Assembly: GCA_014218235.1 (NCBI GenBank)
Contig: CM024760.1
Coordinates: 68,140,961-68,204,960, forward strand
Direction: 5' to 3'
Length of the DNA stretch: 64,000 nt
From: Colocasia esculenta
Taxonomy: Eukaryota; Streptophyta; Magnoliopsida; Alismatales; Araceae
Shown here: piece by piece, positions 53,595-64,000 of the stretch
Layout: each line of letters starts with the position of its first letter
How positions within the stretch are numbered: position 1 is the first letter of the stretch
Made by a program: the position numbers and the translations under genes
Notes under the pieces: model-generated
What the model was told of the DNA's origin: nothing
The model's input: the letters and a program-made list of their open reading frames with translations, nothing else
The model's database searches: none

Positions 53595-56500
53595 TGTAAC
53601 GACCCTCTTTATACCTGTACGGTTATACCAACCCACATCGATATAGAAAGCGTCGCCACAGTGGGACATTTACCCAACACATTCAATAGGCTGAGACGTA
53701 CACAAATATGAACACATAACTGCGGAATGAAAGAACTGAACTTAATTTTATTATTCCATCATCCACATTTACCCACAGTCTATATAGTACAAGAAAGAAC
53801 TAAAGTTCCCATAACTAAAATTTAAATCAAATACATTGTCCACAACTTAAATACATGTCGTCCTTTATTACATACTTATGAAAATAAACTACAACGCCGA
53901 TATTTCCACAAGATATCCTACTCTCGCTTCGAGTCACTCCTGACTGTATCTTCGGACGAAGTAGAGATACCTGCACCTGTACGCCAAAGAAAGATTGAGT
54001 CTAAAAAACTCAGCAAGTAATTCCATTCACATTAAGCATACATGCACCACATGGACATTTTACCTTCTAAACAAAACAACTAATTAGTATAACATGGATT
54101 GGACAACCTTTAAAAGAGAGCCTATACATGATACTTCTACAAGTTTATCACACATGGTACATCCTTATGTATCTTTTACAATAAAGTAAACCTATCACAT
54201 GCTTTCTACACATTCTTTAACATGCTATCTTAAGTCAACACTTGTTCCATTTGTGCTACATTATAAAGATAAGTTAAGCATGGTATTGCACATATTGGAA
54301 AAGATATTCCTAATATGAATTCTATGAATATTTTCGCATGCATAACACATTTATAAACATGGATAGCTTGCTGTTTTGACATGGATAAAACACATTTATA
54401 AATTGGTTCACAATTTCACATATTATCTCATTAGTTCACATTTTCACATGATCATTTACACATTTTTCACATGCACATTTCACATATATACAAAATCGTA
54501 TTATTTTCATTACATGCCATGACACATAGTCTAAACCACCTCTTAGAAGGACACACACTTATCTCATTCACACACATATCCATCACCTGAGCAATATAGT
54601 GATAGACCTTAGTTACTGTGCAGAACCAGAGAAGCACTCTCCACCCTAACCAGTGGTACTTGTCCACCTCTAGGATTTTATCCCAATGCCCACGAGACAT
54701 CACACACGTATGAACATTCCTGTAGAGATTTTACTACGGTACAGTTCCTCAGCCCTCTAAGGTAGCAGTGTCACCCATGGCACATTTACACATTTTCCAT
54801 TTTTAAACACACACTATTTGCACACCGTTTAACACACTAATTTCATTTTCACATACATGTATATGGTTCAGGTTACCTAACATGGTACTACTGTTTACAA
54901 AGTTAAACGGTTACAAATTCATTCTAATCATGTTACAATTATCTAATTTATCACTAATTACACTAAACATGTTTTAACTAGCTATTACAACATATAATAA
55001 TCAAATCAGTACCTACTGTTGTCCAATTCACATGAAAATTTAACCACAGCCTGTTTACAGGTTAAGCATCATGCATACCTAATTTCACATTTTTCGGAGT
55101 CATACACAATTCATGATAATTAAATCATGCATTTTGCCTAATTTATTAAGTCATCAATTTAGCATGATACACAGTGCCATATACCTATTTATCTATTCTA
55201 AAATTCATGACCAACAGTCATGATATTACATATAATTTCCTAGATTTTATTTTACACCATACAATTTATTAGAGATTTAAAAGCACTAATGCATGCTCAC
55301 TGATTTTCAGTTTAGAAAATATAACTATTTACACAGATATCAAAAAATTTCCAAACTCTCATGGTATGAACTAATACCCATAAACATTGTACAAAAATTC
55401 TCTAACATCCAAATTCCACATGGATCACACAATCAGTAACTTTCAAGGTTGGAAAACTTGTCTAACATACATTTCAAGAATTTTAATAAACAGAATATCC
55501 AACGCAAATTCCACAAAATTTCACAACATCATCCACTCGAAGTATTACATAGCATGTAAAATTTACAGTATAAACTCATGCGCAGAAATCCGAAAAATAA
55601 ATTATAAAGGGGCAAACAGAACATTGTTCTTGCTTGAAGAACTCAGCGGCAAAGGGGTGGCCGCTTACCTGGTTGACAGCAACAAAGGTGGCCGCTAACC
55701 TTGGATCTTAACGGCATCAAAGGTTGCCGTTAAGTTCCTATCTGTGCAAAACATAGACTGAACTCCAAAAATTGGATAGAAAGGGGGTTCCAGGACACAA
55801 ATAAATTCCGTAAAAATGCCTGAGACCTACAAGACGTATGTATGGACAATGGGTATGGGTTACTTGCTTTCAGAAAAATCTACAAACGAAGGATTAAGTC
55901 GGAGAAGCTCTCCTCGACCTGAGCCAAAGAGCCTCCAAAGTCCTCCAAATCCGGGTTCTGTGTCAATCCTTCAAGCACACCGGAGTCGGGGAAGTCTTCC
56001 TTGATGCTTAGACTCTCTCCCAGTCGTAGAAGAACGCCGGATGAAGTCTCCAATCGCCGGATCTTAGAGCTCAAAGTTCGGGATTTGCACATGAGAACTA
56101 GGGTTTTTCTCAAGAGAGTCAAAAGGGTTAGATCTGACCGGAGATGGGTATTTTTATAGGGCTAAGGGTCGGAGACTTGCGTAGGTAAGGATTCCTGACC
56201 GTTGGGGGTCGGTTACCAAAACAAGAGGTGACATTTTCGGAGGCATTTTCGGATCTGAAAACGCAACAGATCTGGGAGGTTAACGTCAACATCAATGATC
56301 GCCGGTCTGGGGTTGGCATCCATCGATGTGGCCGCTCACTCCCCATTAACGTCAACTCATGTTGACGCCAACAGGTCGTTTGGCCAGAACTTAAATACTG
56401 CAGAAAAATATATTTACACAATGCATGTACATGAAATATACAATGTATACATTAAAATAATACTATTTATGCAATGTAAATCAATAATATATATATATAT

Positions 56501-56639
56501 TCAATAAATATACATATATATATTTATAATAATACATCAAATACTTTATTTACATACACATACATATGTCTACACATACAAACATCCATGTCTCACACAA
56601 TCAAACTCCAACATAAGAGTAAAATTCTAGGGCCTTACA
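53595..56639 (-). repeat. LTR shared by D and E (3045 bp)
   Basis: Full-length copy of the 36013-39035 LTR. On the minus strand it is the 5' LTR of D and the 3' LTR of E, because a primer site abuts its left edge and a polypurine tract (56640 on) its right edge. Inverted words of the GGCCGC and GTTAACG class cluster at about 55640-55740 and 56280-56380. Confidence 0.92.
56146..56160 (-). promoter_or_regulatory. Candidate TATA box of D/E LTR
   Basis: On the minus strand CCTATAAAAATACCC is a good plant TATA match. About 35-60 bases further in transcription sense lies CAAGAGAGTC-type sequence with AAACCCTAG, plausible for a 5' leader. In the left LTR copy the site is changed to CCTCTAAAAATGCCC, so it would be weakened there. 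Confidence 0.4.
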
Positions 56640-56684
56640 CCCTCTCCCCCTTAAAGAAACTTCATCCTCGAAGTTAAATCGACA

Positions 56685-58200
56685 CTAGTCAAACAACTGA
56701 GGATACTTCTTCTTCATTGCATCCTCAAGCTCGCAAGTAGCCTCCTCTCGCGAGAAGTTGCACCATAACACCTTCACAAACGCAATGCTCTTGTTCCGGA
56801 GATGCTGAACCTTCCGGTCAAGAATAGTTACCGGTTGCTCCACATAAGATACATTTGGCTGGATCTCCACTGGCTCGTGGCTAATAACATGAGATGGATC
56901 TCTAACATACCTCCTGAGCATAGATACGTGGAAAACAGGATGAACACAAGCTAACGCTGGGGGTAAAGCTAGCTCATACGCCACATTGCCCAATCATCTG
57001 AGAATCGCATATGGGCCAATGAATCTAGGACTTAACTTACCATGCCTGCCAAATCTAACTACACCACGAGTAGGTGAAATCTTCAAGAAGACATGCTCAC
57101 CTACCTCGAACTCCAAATCCTTCCTCCTGTTGTCAGCATAACTCTTCTGCCTATCCTGTGCTGCAACAAGCCTCTTCCTAATCAGCTGGACCTTATCCGA
57201 AGTCTCCTGAACTAACTTCGGACCGATCAGCTGCCTATCACCGGTCTCCTCCCAACATAAAGGAGATATACAAGGCCTACCATACAATGCCTCAAATGGA
57301 GCCATACCAATGCTCGCATGGAAACTGTTGTTATATGCGAACCCCAAAAGAGGCAAATGGCGCTCCCAATCATCCTACCAATCTAGAACACACGCCCTCA
57401 ACATATCCTCGAGTGTCTGGATAGTCCTCTCGGACTGTCCATCAGTCTGGGGATGGAATGCCGAACTGAGCTTCAGCTCCAAACCTAACGCATCGTGAAG
57501 ACCCTTCCACTGCCTCGAAGTAATCTCGGATCTCGATCCGAAATGATCGACTTCGGCACACCATGCAATCTAATAATACTATTAATATACAATCTAGCTA
57601 AATTCTCAACCGACTGCTTCTTCTTTATAGGCAAGAAATGCATAGTCTTCGAGAATCTATCTACCACTACCTAAATCGAGTCATTACCCCATCTAGATCG
57701 CGGCAAACCCGTAACAAAATCCATAGTGACAGCTTCCCACATCCATACTGGGATCTCCATCTTCTGCATAAGACCAGATGGTCGCTGTCGCTCGGCCTTC
57801 ACTTAATGAAATACCAAACATCTAGACACATACTCCGCTACATCCTACTTCATGCCAGACCACCAAAAAGATCTCTTCAAATCCTGGTACATCTTAGTGT
57901 TACCTGGATGAATAGAGATTCTTGACCTATGAGCCTCTGCTAATACATGCTCACAGACATCTACAATGTCGGGAACACAAACACGGTGATGGAATCTAAT
58001 CACACCATCATCATTACAAGAAATGCCTACCTTACTCACAAATTCTTGGAGTCTGGGGTCGGCTTTCTGTTGCTCGATCACCTCATCCAACACCAAAGAC
58101 CTAATAGACAACTGAGCTACAAATGTCTGACATAATGATGGCTCTAACTCAGTCATCGCACGCACTGCATCCTCCAACATCTTCCAATCCTGCTGAAGTG
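56685..58200 (-). pseudogene. Integrase and chromodomain of chromovirus E
   Basis: Reading leftwards: QQKADPRLQEFVSKVGIS linker, zinc finger start AEAHRSRISIHPGNTKMY, a stop after FWWSGMK, then VTMDFVTGLP (Asp) and ISDRDP (Asp). A one-base deletion near 57515 shifts the frame compared with D. The Glu segment lies in the damaged part near 57400. From 57356 the frame is open: FAYNNSFHASIGMAPFEALYGRP, HVFLKISPTRGVVRFG, SPRFIGPYAILR, then a TGA at 56994 where D has Arg (CGA), and the chromodomain end RKVQHLRNKSIAFVKVLW with CELEDAMKKKYPQLFD. Trp of the ATWE motif is Cys here. Confidence 0.87.
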
Positions 58201-58255
58201 ATGACCTCTTCCTACTAAGGGCATCTGCTACGACATTCGCCTTTCCAGGATGATA

Positions 58256-59672
58256 CTAGAGGTCAAAGTCATAGTCCTTCAGGAACTCAATCCATCTTCT
58301 CTGCCTCAAGTTTAATTCCTTTTGGGAGAAATGATACTTTAAGCTCTTGTGGTCAGTAAACACCTCAAATTTGACACTATAAAGATAGTGTCTCCAGATC
58401 TTCAGTGCATGAACCACTGTCGCAAGCTCCAAATCATGAGTCGGATAGTTACGCTCATGCTCCTTCAATTTCCGAGAAGCATATGCTACTACCCTTCCTT
58501 GCTACATCAATACACAGCCAAGGCCAATCCGAGATGCATCCGTATAAATGGCAAAACCTTCATCACCACTAGGTAATACCAATACCAGAGTGGAAGTAAG
58601 CTTAGTCTTCAATAATTGAAAACTACTAACACATTCCTCGGACCAAACAAACTTCTCACCCTTCCTGGTTAGCTTAGTCAATGGGGCGGCAAGAGATAAA
58701 AATCCCTCAATAAATCGTCGATAATAACCCGCCAAACCAAGGAAACTACGAATCTCCGAAGGGGTCCTGGGAATCTCCCAATCTAAATATGGACCTTCGC
58801 TGGATCTACTGCTACACCAGCACCGGAGATAACATGCCCAAGGAAAATGAACCTCGCGCATCCAAAAATCGCACTTGCTGAACTTTGCATGCAGCTTGTG
58901 CTCTCGGAGAACTTTCAACACTACCCTCAAATATTGACGGTGTGTGGCCTCATCTGGAGAATAGACCAACACATCATAAAAAAAAACCACGACAAAACTA
59001 TCTAGGTAAGGTTTAAACACCCTGTTCATGAGATCCATGAACACTGCAGGGGCGTTGGTCAGACCAAACGGAAGGACCAAAAACTCATAATGTCCATAAC
59101 GGGTTCTAAACGCCGTCTTGGACACATCCTCATTCCTAATCCTCAACTGATAATAGCCAGACCGCAAATCAATCTTAGAAAAGACTGATGCATTATGCAG
59201 TTGGTCAAATAAATCATTAATCCGAGGTAAGGGATACCTGTTCTTCACAGTCACATGGTTTAGCTTTCTATAATCAATGCATAACCTAAGTGACCCATCC
59301 TTCTTCTTTACGAACAATACAGGTGCGCCCCAAGGAGAAACACTAGGGTGAATAAATCTCTTATCTAACAAATCTTGCAACTGCTTCCTTAGCTCCGTTA
59401 ACTCCGCAGGTGCCATCCGATAAGGGCCTTTGAGAAAGGAGAGGTGCCTGGAAGCAACTCTAGTGTGAACTCTATCTCTCTAGCCGGTAGCAATCCAGAT
59501 AAATCATCGGGAAAGACATCTGGAAAATCCTACACAACATCTATCTCCTTAAGAGTACGTGACTCATCAGCCTTGGGTACTAATACCACGCTGGCAAGAA
59601 AAGCGTCACAACCCTTGCTCACCATTCTCATCGCCTTCATGGCAGAGATGACAAACTTTCCCGCTAAGTTCC
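58256..59672 (-). pseudogene. RT and RNase H of chromovirus E, truncated by F
   Basis: From 59416 a 304-codon open frame covers the RT: MAPAELTELRKQLQDLLDKRFI, KKDGSLRLCIDYRKLN, KIDLRSGYYQLRI and LPFGLTNAPAVFMDLMNRVF. The catalytic box reads VVVFFYDVLVYSPDEA, so the first Asp of the usual F-I-D-D is Tyr. A local frame disturbance follows near 58800 (after REVHF). RNase H (YTDASRIGLGCVLM) ends in TAG, then resumes with KEHERNYPTHDLELATVV to another TAG shared with D. The part upstream of 59416 holds the linker with IEFTLELLPGTSP and is cut at 59672. Confidence 0.87.
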
Positions 59673-61567
59673 TATTGAACCACTCCTATATTTTACCCTT
59701 ATATTTTAGTGATAACAAAACTTATGATTAATTAAATATTATTAAAAATATTTAATATCATGTTTTCCTAATAAATATAAATTTGATATATTTTGGTGAT
59801 AACAAAACTTGTGATTAATTAAATATTAAATATATTTAATACCATGTTTTTCTAATAATAAATTAAATATCATGTTTTTCTAATAAATATAAATTTATGG
59901 CATTATTGCCGTGAGATTTGCATGAAAAAGATAAATCGATGTCCATTCAATATACATCGATTTCAGTTCACAAAGTGCCATAAGGATTCGCTCTCATAAG
60001 GATTTGCTCTCACATCGATTCACTCTCATATCGATTCGCTCTCATAACGCATCACTCTCATATCGATTCGCTCTAATAAGGATTCGCTCTCACATCGATT
60101 CGCTCTCATAAGGATTTGCTCTCATATCGATTCACTTTCATATCGATTCGCTCTCATAAGGATTCACTCTCATAAGGATTCACTCTCATAAGGATTCGCT
60201 CTCACATCGATTCACTCTCATATCAATTCGCTCACATAAGGATTCGCTCTCACATCGATTTACTCTCATATTGATTCCCTCTCATAAAGATTCGCTCTCA
60301 TAAGGACTCGCTCTCACATCGATTCTCTCTCATAAGGATTCGCTCTCACATGGATTTACTTTCATATGGATTTGCTCTCACATGGATTTGCTCTCACATG
60401 GATTTGCTTCTCACATGGATTTTATAAGTGAAACATGGATTCGCTTGTAAAACATGGATTTCAGCATGGATTTCACTTAAACATCGATTTCCTTATATTT
60501 CAAAATGTTTTTTGGCATCTAGTGAAAAAGTCAAATATTTTTTATTTGTGTAATCTTCTTTCTGACTGGAGATCTTTTTGCTTATCTCTCTAGATCTCTT
60601 TTCCTGCCAACAAAAAGGTGGTCACTTACTACTTCTGGGTGGCAACAGGAAACATAGAGGTATGAACCTTTTTGACAGAAACACTCTTTTATCTAAACAC
60701 TTTCTTCTATGCCTGCAGACCTCGTAGACCACAAAATATTTGAAGAAAGAGAAGATAAGCAATGGCTAGAATTGCAATGGATCTCCTCAAAGGATTTGTT
60801 CAAAGGTGTTCATATAAAAGATGAAGCAAGGCTGAAGAACAAAATAAGAGCTTTTCTAGAAGATCTTTGATGGAGTGTACAACCAGTGAGGAACCTCAAC
60901 GCCACATACACTCAAAGGAAAAGAGAGAAAGAGTCTGAGCCAAAAAGAAGTGTTCAAGCAACTGAAGCATTCAAGCATTCAAGCTCCTTCTCTTCTCTTC
61001 ACTCTCTCTGTGTGCATCTTGTAATCTGGGGGAGAGAGTCTTTTAGCTGAGAGTTTCTTTTAGTTGGTTTTCATATGTTCCAACTCTCAGCCGTGTTCTT
61101 TCTTTTCTAAGAAAAATCTTTGTCCAGCTGTAGGACTGTATATAGTGTAGAACCTAGCTAGGGGTTTGTGTCTAGCAGAACCGCACTGGGGTTTGTAATA
61201 GGAGGTTGACTTCTTTACCTGTAAGAGAAGTGGGCTGCCTTCTTGCCTGGGAAAGAGAAGAAGACCAACTGGGGTGATGGGTGTTGTATTGTCCTTGAGG
61301 GGGACTGTACCCTTGGTTAGTAAAATCCCAAGAGGTTGCTTGGGAACCAGACATAGGACTTCCATGTGGGAAGGGTCGAACCAGGATAAATCCCTTGTGT
61401 TATTTGTCTGATTATTTATTTGTTTACGCACTGCTACTCTTTATCACACTAAACTAACTAAACTTTCAAGTGATAATTTTCTGTGTTTAAGTTTCTGTTT
61501 CAGATTTCAGAAAACCTATTAACCCCCCCCTCTAGGTTAGCTTGCTGTCGTACAAAAAGGGCCAACA
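59673..61567 (+). repeat. 5' LTR of Copia element F (1895 bp)
   Basis: Begins TATTGAACCACTCC (the 3' LTR has TGTTGAACC, so the first G is mutated here) and ends GGGCCAACA, forming a short TGTTG/CAACA inverted terminus. The first 180 bp contain an internal duplication of TTTTGGTGATAACAAAACTT followed by AT-rich sequence. A minisatellite lies at 59985-60425. The last 200 bp carry GAACCAGGATAAAT and CCTATTAACCCCCCCCTCTAGG, also found in the solo LTR at 26853-27994. Confidence 0.88.
59985..60425 (+). repeat. GATTCGCTCTCA minisatellite in LTR F
   Basis: About 27 tandem units of 15-16 bp of the form GATTCGCTCTCATAAG or GATTCACTCTCATATC. Two unit types (AAG-G and ATC-G) alternate in places, giving a higher-order period of about 30 bp. 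It has no coding sense. The related solo LTR carries a quite different minisatellite at a comparable place. Confidence 0.92.
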
Positions 61568-61569
61568 AG

Positions 61570-61581
61570 TGGTATCAAAGC
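61570..61581 (+). promoter_or_regulatory. Primer binding site of Copia element F
   Basis: TGGTATCAAAGC starts two bases after the LTR end CCAACA. It differs from the common TGGTATCAGAGC at one base but still matches the initiator-Met tRNA class. Confidence 0.82.
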
Positions 61582-61629
61582 GAGGTTCTCTGATCAATCA
61601 AGAAGATGCAATGATCTTAGAGAAGATCC

Positions 61630-63386
61630 ATGGCAACTCAAGGATATGCTGAAGGTAAATCAATCACCAGACCTCCATTCTTTGATGGAAAGGACTACCA
61701 ATATTAGACGATGCGAATGAAATGCTTCATTCGAGGCACAGACTTTGATCTGTGGCAGGTAATAGAGGTAGGTGATTATGTTGTTACTCCTGTTGCTGTT
61801 ACTACTACCATTACAGTAGCTGATAAGAATAAATTATCTTTAAACTTTAAGGCTAATAACTATTTATGTTGTGCTTTATCCAAAAAGGAATTTAGTAGAG
61901 TTTCTGCATGTAAATCTGCAAAAGAAATGTGGGATAAACTGTAGATAACATATGAAGGAACAGATAAAGTGAAACAAACTAGGATAGATTTTCTTGTTTC
62001 ACAATACGAACAATTTAAAATGCTTCCAAACAAAAACATTACTACTATGTTTAATATATTTTCAAGCATAGTAGAGGTTTAAATTCTCTTGGTAAAACTC
62101 TTTCTAATGTGGAAACCATTAGAAAGATACTTAGGTCTTTAACTCTTTCATGGACACCTAAAGTAACTGCTATTGAAGAAGCTCATGACTTAACCAAACT
62201 TTCTATTGATAACTTAATAGGTTCCCTCATGGCACATGAAATTAATATGGAGCAACTATCTGAAAGCTCATCAAAGAAAAAATGTACTAATGCTCTTAAA
62301 GTTGCAGCTGCTCCTTCCACTTCTTCTTCTTCTAGTTCTAAAAATGCAGATTCTGAAGACAGTGATGTAGATGAAGTACTGTCCAAGCTTCAGAAAAATC
62401 TCAAGAAGAAGAAAAATGGATCAAGAAGGATTCAAAAGAAAGAGAGAAAAGAAAAAGAACCAGCCTGCTATGAATGCAGAAAACCTGGACATCTAAGACC
62501 AGATTGTCCTAAACTAAAGAAGACTGGTCAACCAGAAAAGTCTAAAAAGAAACACAAGAAATTCAAAAGAAAAGCCATGGCGGCTGCTTGGGAAAATGAA
62601 GAGGCCACAAGCACAGAATCATCAAGCTCAGAATCGGAGAAAGAGCATGTAAGTCTAGCCCTCATGGTAGGACTAGATGAGGTACATTATGACCCATCTT
62701 TTAGCTCTTGCACTGATTCAGGATCAGAATTTGAAGACTTAGAAGAAGTTTTTAATGAACTATATGAAAAACATAAAAATGTTGTAAAAGAATTAAAGAG
62801 TTTGAAAAAAAAACACTATTTGTTTAGAAAACAACAATTCTGATCTTAAATCCGAACTGGAGCAACTAGAAAAATAATTAAAGGACAGTAAAGATAATAT
62901 TTATCTTTTGAATGAAGATTTAAAAAATAAGGACAATGAAAAATTAGAGTTAGAAGAAAAATTAAAAACTCTAACTGAAGAAAATCTTTATTTAAAAGAA
63001 TTAGTTAGAAAATTAACTAAAGGGAAAACATCTTTAGCCCTATGTTTAAAAGGACCAAAATCTGGAAATAATAAATAAGGTCTTGAATACAAACCTCCTG
63101 AAAAAGAAAAACAAGTCATAATTCCTTAAAAATATCTATTACCAAAATTTGTAAAAGAAGCCAAGTTACCTCAGAAAAAGGCCCATGTAAAAGAAAACGT
63201 TTCCAAAAATTGTGTTCTAAGCAGACATCATAAAAACAATAAGAACTGCAAAATAGATTATATTCATTGTTGTTCTCATTACAATAAATTAGGACACACA
63301 GTAAACACCTGCACAACAAGGCACCTAGTATGGATCCCGAAAGGATATTTTTATGCATATAACCATCAAGGACCCAAAAAGATTTA
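61630..63386 (+). pseudogene. Gag of Copia element F (UBN2-type), degraded
   Basis: Starts MATQGYAEGKSITRPPFFDGKDYQY. A TAG sits near 61707 where Trp is expected, and the UBN2-type core continues: MRMKCFIRGTDFDLWQVIEVGDY, YLCCALSKKEFSRVSACKSAKEMWDKL, TAG, ITYEGTDKVKQ and QYEQFKMLPNKNI. After a frameshift near 62080 come LSNVETIRKILRSL and SIDNLIGSLMAHE, a Ser/Lys-rich linker, and the zinc knuckle CYECRKPGHLRPDC (about 62464). A Lys/Glu-rich coiled coil follows to about 63060. A second knuckle-like CSHYNKLGHTVNTC has lost one Cys, and the end is VWIPKG. Protease and all later domains are missing. Confidence 0.85.
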
Positions 63387-63821
63387 GGTACCTACTTCCA
63401 AGTAGTTTATTTGCAAGATAGCCTTAGAGCATCAAGATCAAGGATGCTCAAGGCTTTGGTGATTGTCAACTCTTCATCCAACTCATATCTGAAGAGGGAG
63501 TAGTCATTAATTTATTTTAAAATTTCAGTATTACTAATAACTATTTGCAAGTCTCATTCAGGTGGAGTCTCTCATTCAGGGGGAGCACAGATTAAGGGGG
63601 GAGTTATTCATTAATGTCAATCATTGTTGAACCCCTCAATGGTAAGAAATTTTCACAAAGGGGAGAGAATGCATGGTAAGATCCTTCCTTTTTGGTTAGT
63701 GACAAAAAGGGGGAGAGTATGCATAGTATGCATTATCTATGAATTTCCTGTATTTTCTATGCTTTAAGTATTTTTGTCAGAAAATTCTCATAAATTTTGT
63801 CATCACTAAAAAGGGGGAGAT
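63387..63821 (+). other. 3' non-coding tail and polypurine tract of element F
   Basis: After the gag remnant there are several G-rich blocks of the type AAGGGGGAG (63590-63720) and finally AAAAAGGGGGAGA (63808-63820) directly before the 3' LTR. Repeated G5-containing tracts before the LTR are usual in SIRE-like elements. No gene is seen; if an envelope-like gene was ever here, no trace remains. Confidence 0.7.
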
Positions 63822-64000
63822 TGTTGAACCACTCCTATATTTTACCCTTATATTTTGGTGATAACAAAACTTATGATTAATTAAATATTATTAAAAATAT
63901 TTAATATCATGTTTTCCTAATAAATATAAATTTGTGGTATTTTGGTGATAACAAAACTTGTGATTAATTAAATATTAAATATATTTAATACCATGTTGTT
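63822..64000 (+). repeat. 3' LTR of Copia element F (first 179 bp, cut by window end)
   Basis: Starts TGTTGAACCACTCC and is almost identical to the first 180 bp of 59673-61567. The few differences (for example TGTGGTATT against TGATATATT) suggest a fairly young insertion. The element continues outside the window. Confidence 0.93.

Larger units (their letters stand above)
36013..59672 (-). mobile_element. Chromovirus D/E tandem array: LTR-int-LTR-int (truncated)
   Basis: On the minus strand two internal regions share the middle LTR (53595-56639). The left unit D has its 3' LTR at 36013-39035, polypurine tract, pol, gag, and primer site at 53579-53589. The right unit E begins with the same polypurine tract at 56640 and is cut inside the protease/RT linker at 59672 by element F. 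Internal domains match Del/Tekay-type chromoviruses (gag, protease, RT, RNase H, integrase, chromodomain). D is interrupted by C (43783 to about 53422). The outer end of the array and its target duplication (GCAAG expected from 36008-36012) lie outside the window. Confidence 0.88.
59673..64000 (+). mobile_element. SIRE-like Copia element F, gag-only, 5' LTR to partial 3' LTR
   Basis: 5' LTR 59673-61567, primer site, degraded gag (61630-63386), non-coding tail, polypurine tract, and the first 179 bp of the 3' LTR (63822-64000). The internal region is only 2254 bp and has no protease, integrase or RT, so it depends on other elements. It is inserted in E after GTTCC (59668-59672), the probable target duplication; the other copy lies beyond the window. 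Gag type, PBS, and the C-rich TCTAGG block near the LTR end point to the SIRE/Maximus group of Copia. Confidence 0.85.

Noticed and set aside
59985..60425. Second CRISPR-like or centromere-like tandem array
   Set aside because: Units are 15-16 bp without spacers and are confined to the LTR of a Copia element, so it is a minisatellite.

Overview
The window is a gene-poor stretch of a flowering-plant nuclear genome. I found no host gene, tRNA, rRNA or CRISPR array. Almost every recognisable coding sequence belongs to a transposable element, and most are broken. Plant origin is indicated by CACTA (En/Spm) genes with DUF4216 and Transposase_24 features, Del/Tekay-like chromoviruses with a C-terminal chromodomain, SIRE-like Copia elements, an L1-type LINE with a zf-RVT tail, and primer binding sites matching initiator-Met tRNA. 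The species cannot be named from this.

Left part (1-25 kb). After about 2 kb of unrecognised AT-rich DNA come GA-rich repeats and a CACTA-like terminus (about 2.57-2.81 kb). A degraded CACTA element follows (3.85-22.17 kb, + strand): the DUF4216 end of its TNP2-like transposase, a tandem array of about 113-bp units each carrying a putative 42-nt mini-exon, and a multi-exon TNPA-like (Transposase_24) pseudogene. One exon of that pseudogene is split by a 14.9-kb insertion (6154-21037) of structure LTR-gag-LTR-gag-LTR, with LTRs of about 4.06 kb, internal domains of about 1.35 kb encoding only Gag, and a perfect 5-bp target duplication (AAAGA).

Middle part (25-36 kb). A minus-strand LINE is interrupted by a SIRE-like solo LTR (26853-27994). 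Its ORF2 is cut near the N-terminus by two abutting insertions: a chromovirus-type solo LTR (30286-33084, TSD GACTG) and a second chromovirus B (LTR 33090-35541 plus the end of pol).

Right part (36-64 kb). B is cut by a second tandem array on the minus strand: LTR (36013-39035), internal region, shared LTR (53595-56639), second internal region. A complete but mutated plus-strand chromovirus C (43783 to about 53422) is inserted a few codons inside the first copy's gag. The second internal region is cut at 59672 by a gag-only SIRE-like Copia element F that runs past the window end.

Relative order from nesting: LINE before B; B before the D/E array; D/E before C and F. The most interesting observations are the mini-exon array, two independent LTR-int-LTR-int arrays, a gag-only giant-LTR family with one open gag, hairpin-rich LTR segments in several families, and stop codons largely explained by C-to-T change.
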